Below are positions 50,098 through 61,772 of a stretch of DNA of 64,000 nucleotides, piece by piece. Where the stretch lies: positions 7,812,001-7,876,000 of the forward strand of contig NZ_CP120983.1 in the NCBI RefSeq assembly GCF_030719215.1, given 5' to 3'. Source of the stretch: Streptomyces sp. Alt3. Lineage in GTDB: Bacteria > Actinomycetota > Actinomycetes > Streptomycetales > Streptomycetaceae. A program made the translations under genes and the position numbers. Under the pieces are notes generated by a model. The model searched no databases. It was not told the DNA's origin and saw only the letters and a program-made list of their open reading frames with translations. How positions within the stretch are numbered: the first letter of the stretch is position 1; each line of letters starts with the position of its first letter.

Positions 50098-51576
50098 TCA
50101 GCTGCCTCCGAGCCGGAACACCGAGCCGGCCGTGCGCGCCAGTACGCACAGGTCCTGCCACAGCGACCATGTCTCGATGTACCGGTTGTCGAAGCGGGCG
50201 CGGTCCTCGATCGAGGTGTCGCCGCGCAGCCCGTGCACCTGCGCCAGTCCCGTGATGCCGACGGGCATCCGGTGCCGGGCCCGGTACCCGGGGTGCATGC
50301 GGCTGAACTGCTGGACGAAATAGGGGCGTTCGGGGCGCGGCCCGACCAGGCTCATGTCGCCCCGCACGACGTTCCACAGCTGCGGCAGCTCGTCGAGCGA
50401 GGTCCTGCGCAGCATCCTGCCCACGCGGCTCATGCGCCGGTCCTCCGACACGTTCCACCGGGTGGCCGACTCATGTGCGTCGGCGGGTCGCAGGGTCCGG
50501 AACTTCAGCAGGACGAACGGCCGCCCGTGCTCGCCGATCCGCTCCTGGTGGAAGATGACACCTGGGCCGTCGGACACGCGGACGGCGAGCGCGCAGGCGG
50601 CCAGCACCGGTGACACCACGACCAGGGCGAGCGCGGCCAGCACCGCGTCCATGACCCGCTTCACCCGGTGCGCCACCGGCCGGTGAGGTCCGGCGGACAG
50701 CGACTGCGCCGCGAAACCCCACACATGGTCCGGTCTGCCCGTCGTCCGGCCCCGCGTGACCGCGCCCTGATCGGTGATCAGCCACACCTGGCAGCCGTGC
50801 CGCGTGAACAGGGCGAGGAGCTCCGCCCCGTCGGGCACCGCCTCGGGCGCAACCGTGAAGACGGCATGCCGCACGGAGTTCTGCACGACCGCCCGGCCCG
50901 CGTCCTGCACCGACGCGAGGACGGGCAGCGGTACCTGTCCTGGGGGCTTTTCCGCCCCCGTGCCGGAGCCGGCCACCCGGCCGACCGGACGCATCCCGTA
51001 CCGCCGGTGTTCCTGCAGCACTGCGACGACCCGGTCGGCGACCGGACCCTCGCCGACCACCAGGGCCGACCTGGGGCTGCGCGCGGCCGACCAGAGCCGG
51101 GACCTGTGGACCACGGCGCGGGCACCGCAGCCCACCATGGTCTGGAGACCGGCCGCACAGCCGAGCGCCGCCCAACCCGCGGCCTGGCGCGGGTCGTACA
51201 GGGTCACCGCCTCGGCGACGACGTACCACTGCACGACGGCCAGCCACGCCAGCGCGGGCAGTTCGGCCAGGGCGGACGGGGAGAACCGCGGCCGGTAGAG
51301 ACCCCGGTAGGCGTGCAGGAGCGCCTGGACGGCAGCCTGTACGAGGACGACGGCCGGCGGCCACACCCCCGGCGCGACCAGGGCTGCGGACACGCCGAGC
51401 GCGAGCGCGTCGGCGGCCATGAGCGCCGCCGGGGCGCGCCGCCGGGTGACGCGTGCGGTGGGCCGTGGGGCCGTGGTGTCCTTACCGCCGCTGCGCGGTG
51501 GCCGGATCGCGGTCGCCGCACGCCGTACGGCGGTCGCCTGGGCGGCCCGGGGGACAGGTGCACTCTCCGTCGTCAT
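50098..51576 (-). CDS. Polyprenyl-phosphate sugar-1-phosphate transferase (EPS initiating enzyme)
   Basis: A 492-residue initiating transferase of the WbaP/WcaJ type. Four N-terminal helices (about 60-170), a Rossmann-like CoA/NAD-binding-fold middle (SALVVGEGPVADRVVAVLQ), then the catalytic sugar-transferase domain with KRVMDAVLAALALVV, FVLLKFRTLRPAD, RRTSLDELPQLWNV and GDMSLVGPRPERPYF. It links the first sugar-1-phosphate to undecaprenyl phosphate. ATG 51576 overlaps the GT4 stop. Confidence 0.95.
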   Translation of the reverse strand: MTTESAPVPRAAQATAVRRAATAIRPPRSGGKDTTAPRPTARVTRRRAPAALMAADALALGVSAALVAPGVWPPAVVLVQAAVQALLHAYRGLYRPRFSPSALAELPALAWLAVVQWYVVAEAVTLYDPRQAAGWAALGCAAGLQTMVGCGARAVVHRSRLWSAARSPRSALVVGEGPVADRVVAVLQEHRRYGMRPVGRVAGSGTGAEKPPGQVPLPVLASVQDAGRAVVQNSVRHAVFTVAPEAVPDGAELLALFTRHGCQVWLITDQGAVTRGRTTGRPDHVWGFAAQSLSAGPHRPVAHRVKRVMDAVLAALALVVVSPVLAACALAVRVSDGPGVIFHQERIGEHGRPFVLLKFRTLRPADAHESATRWNVSEDRRMSRVGRMLRRTSLDELPQLWNVVRGDMSLVGPRPERPYFVQQFSRMHPGYRARHRMPVGITGLAQVHGLRGDTSIEDRARFDNRYIETWSLWQDLCVLARTAGSVFRLGGS

Positions 51577-52748
51577 CGCTCGGTGCGCTTCCTCGTCGTG
51601 GAGTGGGACTGGCCGACAAGTTCCTCGTAGAGATTCAGGACCGCGCCCGCGGTCCTCGACACGTCGAAGACCGACCGGGTGCGCAGCTGCGCCGTGCGGC
51701 CCAGCTCCGCCCGGAGCGCCGGGTCGCCCAGCAGAGCGGTCAGCGCCGCCGCGAGCGCGGGTGGGTCGTCGGGCGGCACGAGACAGTGGGGCAGGTGCCC
51801 GGGAGGCAGGCTCTCCCTGGCCCCGTCGACGTCGGTCAGCAGGACGGGGGTGCCGCAGGCCATGGCTTCGAGGGGGGCCAGTGCCATCCCTTCCCAGCGG
51901 GAGGGGAGGACCAGGAGGTCCGCCGCGTGGATCCAGGGCCGCACATCCGCGGTGGCGCCCGCGAACAGCACGCCGGGCGGTGCGGTGCGCCGCAGTTCGT
52001 CCCCGTACGGTCCGTCGCCGACCAGGACCAGCCGTGCCCCGGTCGGCGCCGCCGTCCGCCAGGCCCGCAGCAGTACGTCCTGGCCCTTCTGCCGGCTCAG
52101 GCGTCCCACACACACGGCGAGCGGCACGTCTGCCGGAAGGCCGTCGAGGAGACGAAGGGAGGCCCGGGCCGCTGCGCCCGCGTCCTCACCGCCGGGGCGG
52201 AAGCGGCCGAGATCGACGCCGTTGTGGATCACCGACCAGCTTGCCGTGATGCCGGCGCGTTGTCCGGCCCCGCGCTCGGACTCGCTGACACAGAGGATGC
52301 GGTCGCTCCACCGTGCCCCGAACCGCTCCCACCCCGCGGCCAGTCGGGCGGCCCCGCCCTCCAGAGCCTCGAACGACCAGGCGTGCGGCTGGAAGACCGT
52401 CGGAACCCGGCCGCGTACGGCCAGACGTCCGGCGAGCCCCGCCTTGGCGCTGTGCGCGTGGATCACGTCGGGAGCGCAGGCACGGATCAGCCGGTGCGCG
52501 GTGGCGACCTCCCGTCCCAGCCCCGGGCCCGGGGCCCGCTCAGCCGGCCAGGCGCACACCCGGGCTCCGGCGGTGGACGCCCCGGTGGCCAGCGGCCCGT
52601 CCGGAGGGCAGGCGACGACGGGACGGAGCCCTGCCCGTACCTGCGCCGCGACCAGGTCGGTCACGACCCGTGCGACGCCGCCCTCCACCGGCTGGACCAG
52701 GTGAAGGACTGTCAGCCGACTTCTGTCGGTGCAACTCTTCTGCAGCAC
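51573..52748 (-). CDS. GT4-family glycosyltransferase
   Basis: A 391-residue GT-B enzyme: LHLVQPVEGGVARVVTDLVAAQ (acceptor side), DVIHAHSAKAGLAGRLA, then VCVGRLSRQKGQDVLLRAW and LVLPSRWEGMALAPLEAMACGTPV with the donor-phosphate Glu residues. It adds a sugar to the growing lipid-linked repeat. GTG 52748 is chosen: it gives a short N-terminus before the first strand, with AGAGAG upstream. An open frame continues to 52934 but lies in the AT-richer leader. First gene of the operon. Confidence 0.9.
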   Translation of the reverse strand: MLQKSCTDRSRLTVLHLVQPVEGGVARVVTDLVAAQVRAGLRPVVACPPDGPLATGASTAGARVCAWPAERAPGPGLGREVATAHRLIRACAPDVIHAHSAKAGLAGRLAVRGRVPTVFQPHAWSFEALEGGAARLAAGWERFGARWSDRILCVSESERGAGQRAGITASWSVIHNGVDLGRFRPGGEDAGAAARASLRLLDGLPADVPLAVCVGRLSRQKGQDVLLRAWRTAAPTGARLVLVGDGPYGDELRRTAPPGVLFAGATADVRPWIHAADLLVLPSRWEGMALAPLEAMACGTPVLLTDVDGARESLPPGHLPHCLVPPDDPPALAAALTALLGDPALRAELGRTAQLRTRSVFDVSRTAGAVLNLYEELVGQSHSTTRKRTER

Positions 52749-53336
52749 ACATGGCTCTCTTTCACATGCCCCGAAGAGCCGGTTCGGGTGAACACCGGCG
52801 GCAAGGAGTTTGGCGGCGGAGATCAGATGAGTAGAACGGAAAACCGAAATGCACTGTTGCAGACCGTGCGTGGGAAAACACGCAGATTCACGCTCGTGTC
52901 CACATGGATTGACGCGGGACAGGCCGCCGACCACCGGTTCCTCGAACCGTGCGGCGTGTCAGTCTGCAATGTTTCCCATTGTCCGCAGCGGTGTCGCATG
53001 ATGGCCGGGCTGTATGTCTCTGTGCATCCCCAGGGCCGCGGATACGCCGAACGGTAAATGCGCCGCATTTGTCGACGAGTTGAGCGACCGAATTCCAGGC
53101 CCGGGGTGTTCCGGTCGTCCCGGCGGCATTCCCCGGCGCCTTTGCCGTCCGCGAACGTTCCGTGCGAACCGGCCGAACACGCCGACAGGGCCGTGGTGTC
53201 CGCAGTGCACCGGACCCGCTGCCGACCGGGCGGTGTACCCGCACGTGCGGCCGAAGGGGCAGTATCGGGTAGAACTCGTGATGATCGTCCGCCCCGTGGC
53301 GGTCCGCGAACGGCCGATGAGTACAGAGGAGAAACG
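52749..53336. promoter_or_regulatory. Divergent intergenic region between EPS operon and pgm, 588 bp
   Basis: Noticeably less GC-rich than the genes on either side. Contains an inverted repeat AAATGC-GCC-GCATTT (53056-53070) and several AT-rich stretches (CAATGTTTCCCATTG-like at 52966-52982). It must hold the promoters of both the eight-gene EPS operon and pgm. I see no gene that I can support. Confidence 0.55.
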
Positions 53337-54983
53337 ATGGTTCACGAACGGGCCGGTCAGCCGGCGCAGCCCGGCGACCTGGTCGATGTGGCACGGCTGG
53401 TGACGGCCTACTACACGGTCCGTCCCGACCCGGCCGAGCCCGGTCAGCGCGTGGCCTTCGGAACCTCGGGGCACCGTGGATCGGCGCTCGCGGCAGCCTT
53501 CAACGAGGACCACATCGCCGCCACGACCCAGGCGATCTGTGACTACCGGGAGCGGCAGGGCACCGACGGACCGCTGTTCCTCGGTGCCGACACCCACGCA
53601 CTGTCCGAGCCCGCCCGGATCACGGCTGTGGAGGTCCTGGCGGCCAACGGCGCCACCGTCCTGATCGACAGTGACGACGGCTACACCCCCACCCCGGCCG
53701 TCTCGCACGCGATCCTGACGTACAACCGTGACCGCTCGGCCGGTCTTGCCGACGGCATCGTCGTCACGCCCTCCCACAACCCGCCCGCCGACGGCGGGTT
53801 CAAGTACAACCCGCCGCACGGCGGTCCGGCCGGATCGGACGCCACCTCCTGGATCCAGGACCGGGCCAACGCCCTGATCGAGGGCGGGCTGAAGGAGGTC
53901 CGGAGGATCCCTTACGCCCGGGCGCTCGCCGCGGACACCACCGGACGGCATGACTTCCTGACCGGTTACGTCGACGACCTCCCCGCGGTCCTCGACCTGG
54001 ACGCCGTCCGTGATGCCGGGATCCGGATCGGTGCCGACCCGCTGGGCGGCGCCTCGGTCGCCTACTGGGGGCGCATCGCCGAACGCCACCGGCTCGACCT
54101 CACCGTGGTCAACCCGCTCGCCGACCCCACCTGGCGTTTCATGACGCTGGACTGGGACGGCAAGATCCGCATGGACTGCTCCTCGCCGTACGCCATGGCC
54201 TCCTTGATCGAGCGCCGCGACGCCTACACCATCGCCACCGGCAACGACGCCGACGCCGACCGGCACGGCATCGTCACGCCCGACGGCGGACTGATGAACC
54301 CCAACCACTACCTCGCCGTCGCGATCCGCTACCTCTACGCGCACCGCGAGGGATGGCCCGCCGCTGCCGGCATCGGCAAGACCCTGGTCTCCTCCTCCAT
54401 GATCGACCGCGTCGCCGCCGATCTGGGACGGCAGTTGGTCGAGGTCCCGGTGGGCTTCAAGTGGTTTGTCGACGGTCTCTTCGGCGGCACGCTGGGATTC
54501 GGCGGCGAGGAGTCCGCGGGCGCGTCCTTCCTGCGCCGAGACGGCCGGGTGTGGACCACCGACAAGGACGGAATCCTGCTCGCCCTGCTCGCCTCCGAGA
54601 TCACCGCCGTCACCGGCTCCACCCCCTCGCAGCACTACGGTGAACTCACCGCCAGGTTCGGGGATCCCGCCTATGCCCGGGTCGACGCCCCGGCGACCCG
54701 TGAGGAGAAGGCGGTGCTGGCCCGGCTCTCCCCCGAGCAGGTCACGGCCGACACGCTGGCCGGCGAACCGATCACGGCCGTCCTCACGGAGGCGCCCGGC
54801 AACGGCGCGGCCCTCGGAGGACTCAAGGTCTGCACCGACAGCGCGTGGTTCGCCGCGCGCCCGTCGGGCACGGAGGACGTCTACAAGGTGTACGCGGAGA
54901 GCTTCCAGGGGGCCGAGCACCTGGCAGAGGTCCAGGACGAGGCCCGCGCCCTGGTCTCCGACGCCCTGGGTGCCACGGGCTGA
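53337..54983 (+). CDS. pgm: Phosphoglucomutase (alpha-D-glucose-specific)
   Basis: A 548-residue enzyme interconverting glucose-6-phosphate and glucose-1-phosphate. FGTSGHRG near the N-terminus, the phosphoserine loop TPSHNPPADGGFKYN, the metal loop GNDADADRHGIV, the sugar loop GGEESAGASFLRRDG and the phosphate-binding RPSGTEDVYKVYAE are intact. ATG 53337 has GAGGAG upstream. It supplies glucose-1-phosphate for nucleotide sugars, matching the EPS operon it faces, and for glycogen/trehalose. Confidence 0.96.
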   Translation: MVHERAGQPAQPGDLVDVARLVTAYYTVRPDPAEPGQRVAFGTSGHRGSALAAAFNEDHIAATTQAICDYRERQGTDGPLFLGADTHALSEPARITAVEVLAANGATVLIDSDDGYTPTPAVSHAILTYNRDRSAGLADGIVVTPSHNPPADGGFKYNPPHGGPAGSDATSWIQDRANALIEGGLKEVRRIPYARALAADTTGRHDFLTGYVDDLPAVLDLDAVRDAGIRIGADPLGGASVAYWGRIAERHRLDLTVVNPLADPTWRFMTLDWDGKIRMDCSSPYAMASLIERRDAYTIATGNDADADRHGIVTPDGGLMNPNHYLAVAIRYLYAHREGWPAAAGIGKTLVSSSMIDRVAADLGRQLVEVPVGFKWFVDGLFGGTLGFGGEESAGASFLRRDGRVWTTDKDGILLALLASEITAVTGSTPSQHYGELTARFGDPAYARVDAPATREEKAVLARLSPEQVTADTLAGEPITAVLTEAPGNGAALGGLKVCTDSAWFAARPSGTEDVYKVYAESFQGAEHLAEVQDEARALVSDALGATG

Positions 54984-55008
54984 GTATCAGGGCGCGCTGG
55001 AGTCCGCC

Positions 55009-55037
55009 TTCCGCGTCCGGCACCCCCGGACGCGGAA
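55009..55037. terminator. Bidirectional terminator
   Basis: TTCCGCGTCCGG (55009-55020) and CCGGACGCGGAA (55026-55037) form a perfect 12-bp stem with a 5-base loop, between convergent pgm and rho. Confidence 0.92.
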
Positions 55038-55055
55038 AGCGGGCCGGCCTGCCGC

Positions 55056-56195
55056 TCAGGCGTCGGGCACGGTGTGCCTGACCTGCTGGAGGAAGGCGGC
55101 GTTGTCGGGAGTCCTGCGGATCCTGTCCAGCAACGTCTCCAGCGTGGCCTGGGCGTCCCTCGTGCGCAGGGCGCGCCGCAGGCCGCGCACGGCGGCCAGT
55201 TCGGCCGGCGGCAGCAGGAGTTCCTCGCGGCGGGTGCCGGACGGCGTGATGTCGACCGCGGGGAAGACGCGCCGGTCGGCCAGCGCCCGGTCGAGACGGA
55301 GCTCCATGTTGCCGGTGCTCTTGAGCTCCTCGAAGAAGTAGTCGTCGGCGCGTGAACCGGTGTCCACGAGTGCGGTCGCCAGGATGGTGAGCGAACCGCC
55401 CTCCTCGGCGAGCCGGGCCGCCCCGAACAGCTTCTTGGGGCCCATGAGCGCCGCCGCGTCCACGCCGCCGCTCAGCGTACGTCCGCCGGCGCCTGCGCTG
55501 TTGTTGTGCGCGCGGCACAGCCGGGTCAGGGAGTCGAGCAGGATGACGACGTCCTGGCCCTGCTCGACCAGCCGTTTGGCGCGTTCCACGGCGAGATCCG
55601 CGAGCGCGACGTGCTCCTTGGGAGGCCGGTCGAACGTGGAGGAGTACACCTCTCCCCGCACGGAACGGCGCATGTCCGTCACCTCTTCGGGGCGCTCGTC
55701 CAAAAGCACCACCATCAGATGGCACTCGGGGTGGTTCACGGCGACCGATGCGGCGATCTGCTGCAGCAGTACGGTCTTCCCGGTCTTCGGCGGTGCGACG
55801 ATCAGCCCGCGCTGGCCCTTCCCCACCGGTGACACGAGGTCGATGATCCGCGGGGCCGGACCGCCCTCCGGGCGCTCCAGGCGCAGCCGCTCCCGGGGGT
55901 GCAGGGGAGTGAGATCACGGAAGTGCGGCCGGCCCCGGAGCGTGTGCGAGGGGCGGCCGTTGACGGCATCGACCCCGGACAGGGCGCGAGGGCGCTCACA
56001 GGTCCCTTCGACGAGGTCGCCTCTGCGCAGGCCGTACCGCCGGATCAGCGCGGGCGTCACCTGGACGTCGCGGGAGGAGGGGCAGGCCCCGTCGACGCGC
56101 AGCACGCCGTGTCCGCCGGCCGCGGTGTCGAGGACACCGACGGTGCGGACGGGCTGATCCTGTGGGGTCACGGGGCGTTCGAGTGTGCTGGTCAT
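55056..56195 (-). CDS. Short Rho transcription termination factor paralogue
   Basis: A 379-residue RecA-type hexameric helicase of the Rho family. It has an RNA-binding OB-like domain (about 20-105, VLDTAAGGHGVLR), Walker A APPKTGKT, Walker B VVILLDSLTRLCRAHN, the Q-loop region TLSGGVDAAALMGPKKLFGAARLAEEGG, the R-loop KSTGN and the closing RVFPAVDITPSGTRREEL. The main Streptomyces Rho has a long charged N-terminal insert and is much larger; here it is absent. So this is probably a second, accessory Rho. AAAGGA precedes ATG 56195. Terminated on the other side by the hairpin at 55009. Confidence 0.92.
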   Translation of the reverse strand: MTSTLERPVTPQDQPVRTVGVLDTAAGGHGVLRVDGACPSSRDVQVTPALIRRYGLRRGDLVEGTCERPRALSGVDAVNGRPSHTLRGRPHFRDLTPLHPRERLRLERPEGGPAPRIIDLVSPVGKGQRGLIVAPPKTGKTVLLQQIAASVAVNHPECHLMVVLLDERPEEVTDMRRSVRGEVYSSTFDRPPKEHVALADLAVERAKRLVEQGQDVVILLDSLTRLCRAHNNSAGAGGRTLSGGVDAAALMGPKKLFGAARLAEEGGSLTILATALVDTGSRADDYFFEELKSTGNMELRLDRALADRRVFPAVDITPSGTRREELLLPPAELAAVRGLRRALRTRDAQATLETLLDRIRRTPDNAAFLQQVRHTVPDA

Positions 56196-56514
56196 GGTGG
56201 TCCTTTCGCGGACATGGCGTGTGAGGGGTCCGGCGAAGGCGAGGCGGCGTGATCACGCCTCGTGCGACGGGCACGAGAGGCCCGGACCGGACGGAAGAGG
56301 TGGTGCGAGAAGCTGATCGCCGGTCGTCGAAGGACGGGCGCAACAGCGGAAGAGAAGCACCGGCGCCCCATCAGGGCGTTCACGTGTGCTGACCAGACCA
56401 TACCACGCGATGAAGGGCAGGGGGAGAAAGGAGGTCGTCACCGAGCGCGGTGCGTGTTCTCCGGGGACCGGGGACCGGGCGGGGAGCGGCGAACCACCCC
56501 CGCCCGGTGCGCCC
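56196..56514. promoter_or_regulatory. rho leader region and meaB downstream region, 319 bp
   Basis: Contains the 14-bp palindrome GGCGTGATCACGCC (56246-56259) and directly next to it a hairpin CTCGTGC/GCACGAG (56259-56277), 50-80 bases before the rho start. Rho genes are autoregulated in several bacteria, so these are candidates. The far end holds the meaB terminator at 56474. Confidence 0.5.
56474..56508 (-). terminator. Terminator of the mutA-mutB-meaB operon
   Basis: ACCGGGCGGGG (56474-56484) and CCCCGCCCGGT (56498-56508) form a perfect 11-bp stem with a 13-base loop, six bases after the meaB stop. Confidence 0.85.
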
Positions 56515-57504
56515 TCAGCTCTCGCCGCGGAATGCCCGCAGGATCTGCTCGGCGGCCAGCGTGGCCGTCAACTCGCCTGCGCGGACGCTCTGTTCGAGCT
56601 CCGGAGTCAGGGTGCGCACCGCCGGATGGCTGCGCAGGCCGTCCAGCAGCTCGTCGCGGACCATCGCCCAGGTCCAGTCCACCTGCTGCTCGCGGCGCTT
56701 GGCCGCCAGCCGCCCGGTGGACTCGAGGAGCGTGCGGTGCTGCTCCAGCCGCTCCCACAGGGCGTCCAGCCCGGTCGACTCCCTGGCGCTGCACGTCAGC
56801 ACCGGGGGAGTCCAGGCCGCGTCCACCGGATGCATCAGCCTCAGCGCTCCCGCCAGTTCACGCGCCGCCGCGCGGGCGTCGCGTTCGTGCGGGCCGTCGG
56901 CCTTGTTGACCGCGATGGCGTCGGCCAGCTCCAGGACACCCTTCTTGATGCCCTGCAACTGGTCGCCGGTACGGGCCAGAGTGAGCAGCAGGAAGGTGTC
57001 GACCATGTTGGCGACCGCCGTCTCCGACTGCCCCACGCCGACCGTCTCCACCAGCACCACGTCGTAGCCGGCCGCCTCCATGACCACGACGGACTCCCGG
57101 GTCGCCTTGGCCACCCCGCCGAGGGTCCCCGCGGTGGGGGAGGGGCGTACGAACGCCCTCGTGTCCACGGCCAGCCGCTCCATCCGGGTCTTGTCACCCA
57201 GGATCGAACCGCCCGTACGACTGGACGACGGGTCCACGGCCAGCACCGCGACCCGGTGCCCGAGCCCCGTGAGCAGGGTGCCGAGGGCGTCGATGAAGGT
57301 GGACTTCCCCACCCCCGGAACCCCGCTGATCCCGATGCGCCGGGCGCGCCCCGAATGCGGCAGCAGCTCGCTCAGCAACCGCTGCGCCTGCGCCCGGTGG
57401 TCGGGACGCGTCGACTCGACGAGGGTGATCGCGCGGGCCACGAACGCCCGCTTCCCGTCGAGCACGCCCTTGGTGTACGCGTCGATGTCGATGTTCCGCG
57501 CCAT
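56515..57504 (-). CDS. meaB: Methylmalonyl-CoA mutase-associated GTPase
   Basis: A 329-residue G3E/ArgK-type GTPase that protects and reloads methylmalonyl-CoA mutase with adenosylcobalamin. The G1 motif GVPGVGKST, AVDPSSSRTGGSILGDKTRM, VETVGVGQSE and the NKAD base motif are all present. ATG 57504 lies 11 bases after mutB. Context and family agree fully. Confidence 0.95.
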   Translation of the reverse strand: MARNIDIDAYTKGVLDGKRAFVARAITLVESTRPDHRAQAQRLLSELLPHSGRARRIGISGVPGVGKSTFIDALGTLLTGLGHRVAVLAVDPSSSRTGGSILGDKTRMERLAVDTRAFVRPSPTAGTLGGVAKATRESVVVMEAAGYDVVLVETVGVGQSETAVANMVDTFLLLTLARTGDQLQGIKKGVLELADAIAVNKADGPHERDARAAARELAGALRLMHPVDAAWTPPVLTCSARESTGLDALWERLEQHRTLLESTGRLAAKRREQQVDWTWAMVRDELLDGLRSHPAVRTLTPELEQSVRAGELTATLAAEQILRAFRGES

Positions 57505-57515
57505 CCGTCAGCGGC

Positions 57516-59749
<2,234 letters not shown>

Positions 59750-59750
<1 letters not shown>

Positions 59751-61606
59751 CACGCCACTCCCATGCGGTCGAGTTCGGAGGAGAGAACGGCGACCACGTC
59801 GCATCCGGCGAAGACATGGACGTCGGCGCCCGCGTACTCGGCGGGGCGCCCCGCCAGCAAGAGCTGCTGTGCACCGGCCGCCCTCAGGGCCGCGGTGACC
59901 TCATCGGCCTGTTCGGCGTACAAGGCCTCGGTCGAGCACAGGCAGGCGATGCCCGCGCCGCTGGCGGCGAAGGCCGCGGCTGCGGTCGACGCGTCCACGG
60001 AGCCCGGCTCGTGGACGGGCTCGATGCCGCCGGACAGGAAGAGGTTCGCGGCGAAGGAGGCACGGGCGGTGTGCACCGAGGCGGGCCCGAGAGCGGCGAG
60101 GAACACCTTCGGTCGGCTTCCCGTGGCCGCGAGATGCGCGTCCGACCTGGCCCGCAGCGTCTCGAACGCCTCGTCACGCCGGACCGTGGGCAGTCCGCCG
60201 CGGGACGGCCCCACCGGTGCGGCCTCGCGCTCCACCGGCCGCTCGTCGAGCGCCGGGAACTCGCTGACCCCGGTGACCGGTTCCTTCCGTCGCGCCAGGT
60301 CCCTGCTCCGGGCCGCCCAGGTGGCCGCGAGCCGCTCCCGGACCATGCCCGACCTGAGCGCGGTGGCCTGACCACCGGCCCGCTCCACCTCCTGGAAGAA
60401 CGCCCAGGCGGACGAGGCGAGTTCGTCGGTCAGCCGCTCGACGTACCAGGACCCGCCCGCCGGGTCCGTCACCCGGGCCAGGTGGGACTCCTCCATCAGG
60501 ATCGTCGAGGTGTTGCGGGCGATCCGCCGGGCGAACGCGTCCGGCAGGCCCAGCACATGATCGAACGGCAGCACGGTGACCGACTCGGCTCCGCCGACGC
60601 CCGCGCCCAGACAGGCCAGGGTCGTCCGCAGCATGTTCACCCAGGGATCACGGCGCGTCATCATCACCGACGACGTCACGGCGTGCTGGCGCTGCGCACC
60701 GGCGTCCGGAGCCCCGCAGACCTCGGCGACACGGGCCCACAGCCGCCGGGCCGCGCGCAGCTTGGCGATCGTCAGGAACTGGTCGGCCGTCGCCGCGTAC
60801 CGGAACTCCAGCTGGGCGCACGCCTCCTCGACGGAGAGACCCGCCGCCGTCAGCTCCCGCAGATAGGCGACACCCGTGGCCAGCGACAGCCCCAGCTCCT
60901 CGGCGGCCGAGCCACCCGCCTCGTGGTACGGCAGCGCGTCCACGGCCAGGGCGCGCAGCCCGGGGTACTCGCGGGAGCACAGGAGCGCCCAGTGGACCGC
61001 GGTGCCCAGGTCCGGCTCCGCCCCCGTACGGGCGGCCTGCCCGAGCGGATCCACCCCGAGGCTGCCGCGCGCGGCCTCCTTCGCGAGCCCTCGGGTCTCG
61101 TACAGACCCAGCAACTCCCGCACGGCGGGGCCGGGATCGGCACCCGCGTCGAGCACCAGGGGAGCCAGGTCGAGATGGACACCCTCCAGTGCCCTGGCGA
61201 GGCCGGAGACCGGAACACCGCCGGGCCCGCCGACGGCCAGCCAGAGCGACGTGACACCGTTCTCCAGGTCGCCGAGCAGGGCCTCGTTCAGGCGTACGGG
61301 ATCGGCCAGTTCGTGACGCTGGCGGACGTCCCAGCCGTCCGTGGTGTTCCCGGTGGCCCTGCTGCCCCGGGTGAAGGGGGCGAAGCCGGGAAGACCGGGG
61401 TCCGGTGACGCGTCGGCGGAGGTGTACAGAGGGCGGACCGTGAGTCCGTCCTCGATCGAGGTGGACAGTGCTTCCTCGGCTGCCGCGCCCCCGACGTCCT
61501 TGCCCGACCTGCGCAGTACGCCTTCGACGAGGCTCTGCCACTGATCGTGGGAAGGGTCGGTGAACTCGGCGGCCGGAGAAAACCCGTCAGCAGGCAGGAC
61601 CGTCAT
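59750..61606 (-). CDS. mutA: Methylmalonyl-CoA mutase small subunit
   Basis: A 618-residue structural partner of MutB. It shares the barrel (PLYTSADASPDPGLPGFAPFTRGS) and vestigial B12 domain, but the DxHxxG motif is replaced (LGPASVHTARA), as expected for the non-catalytic subunit. First gene of the operon. ATG 61606 gives the usual N-terminus (LPADGFSPAAEFTDPSHDQWQ). Confidence 0.95.
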
Positions 61607-61731
61607 GCTCAGATGCTAGGTCAGCACTCTGAAGTGCAGCAGGGCAACTGGCTGTGACCTTGCACTCTCCGAAATGTGCCGGATTTCCCGGGTGGGCGGC
61701 CTTGTCCTCGGACCATGACCGGGGAGGCGGA

Positions 61732-61763
61732 GCCCGGCGCCCCGCAGGGGGCGGGCGCCGGGC
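61732..61763 (-). terminator. Terminator of the UvrA-like gene
   Basis: GCCCGGCGCCC (61732-61742) and GGGCGCCGGGC (61753-61763) form a perfect 11-bp stem with a 10-base loop, 10 bases after the stop. Confidence 0.9.
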
Positions 61764-61772
61764 AGCCCTCGC

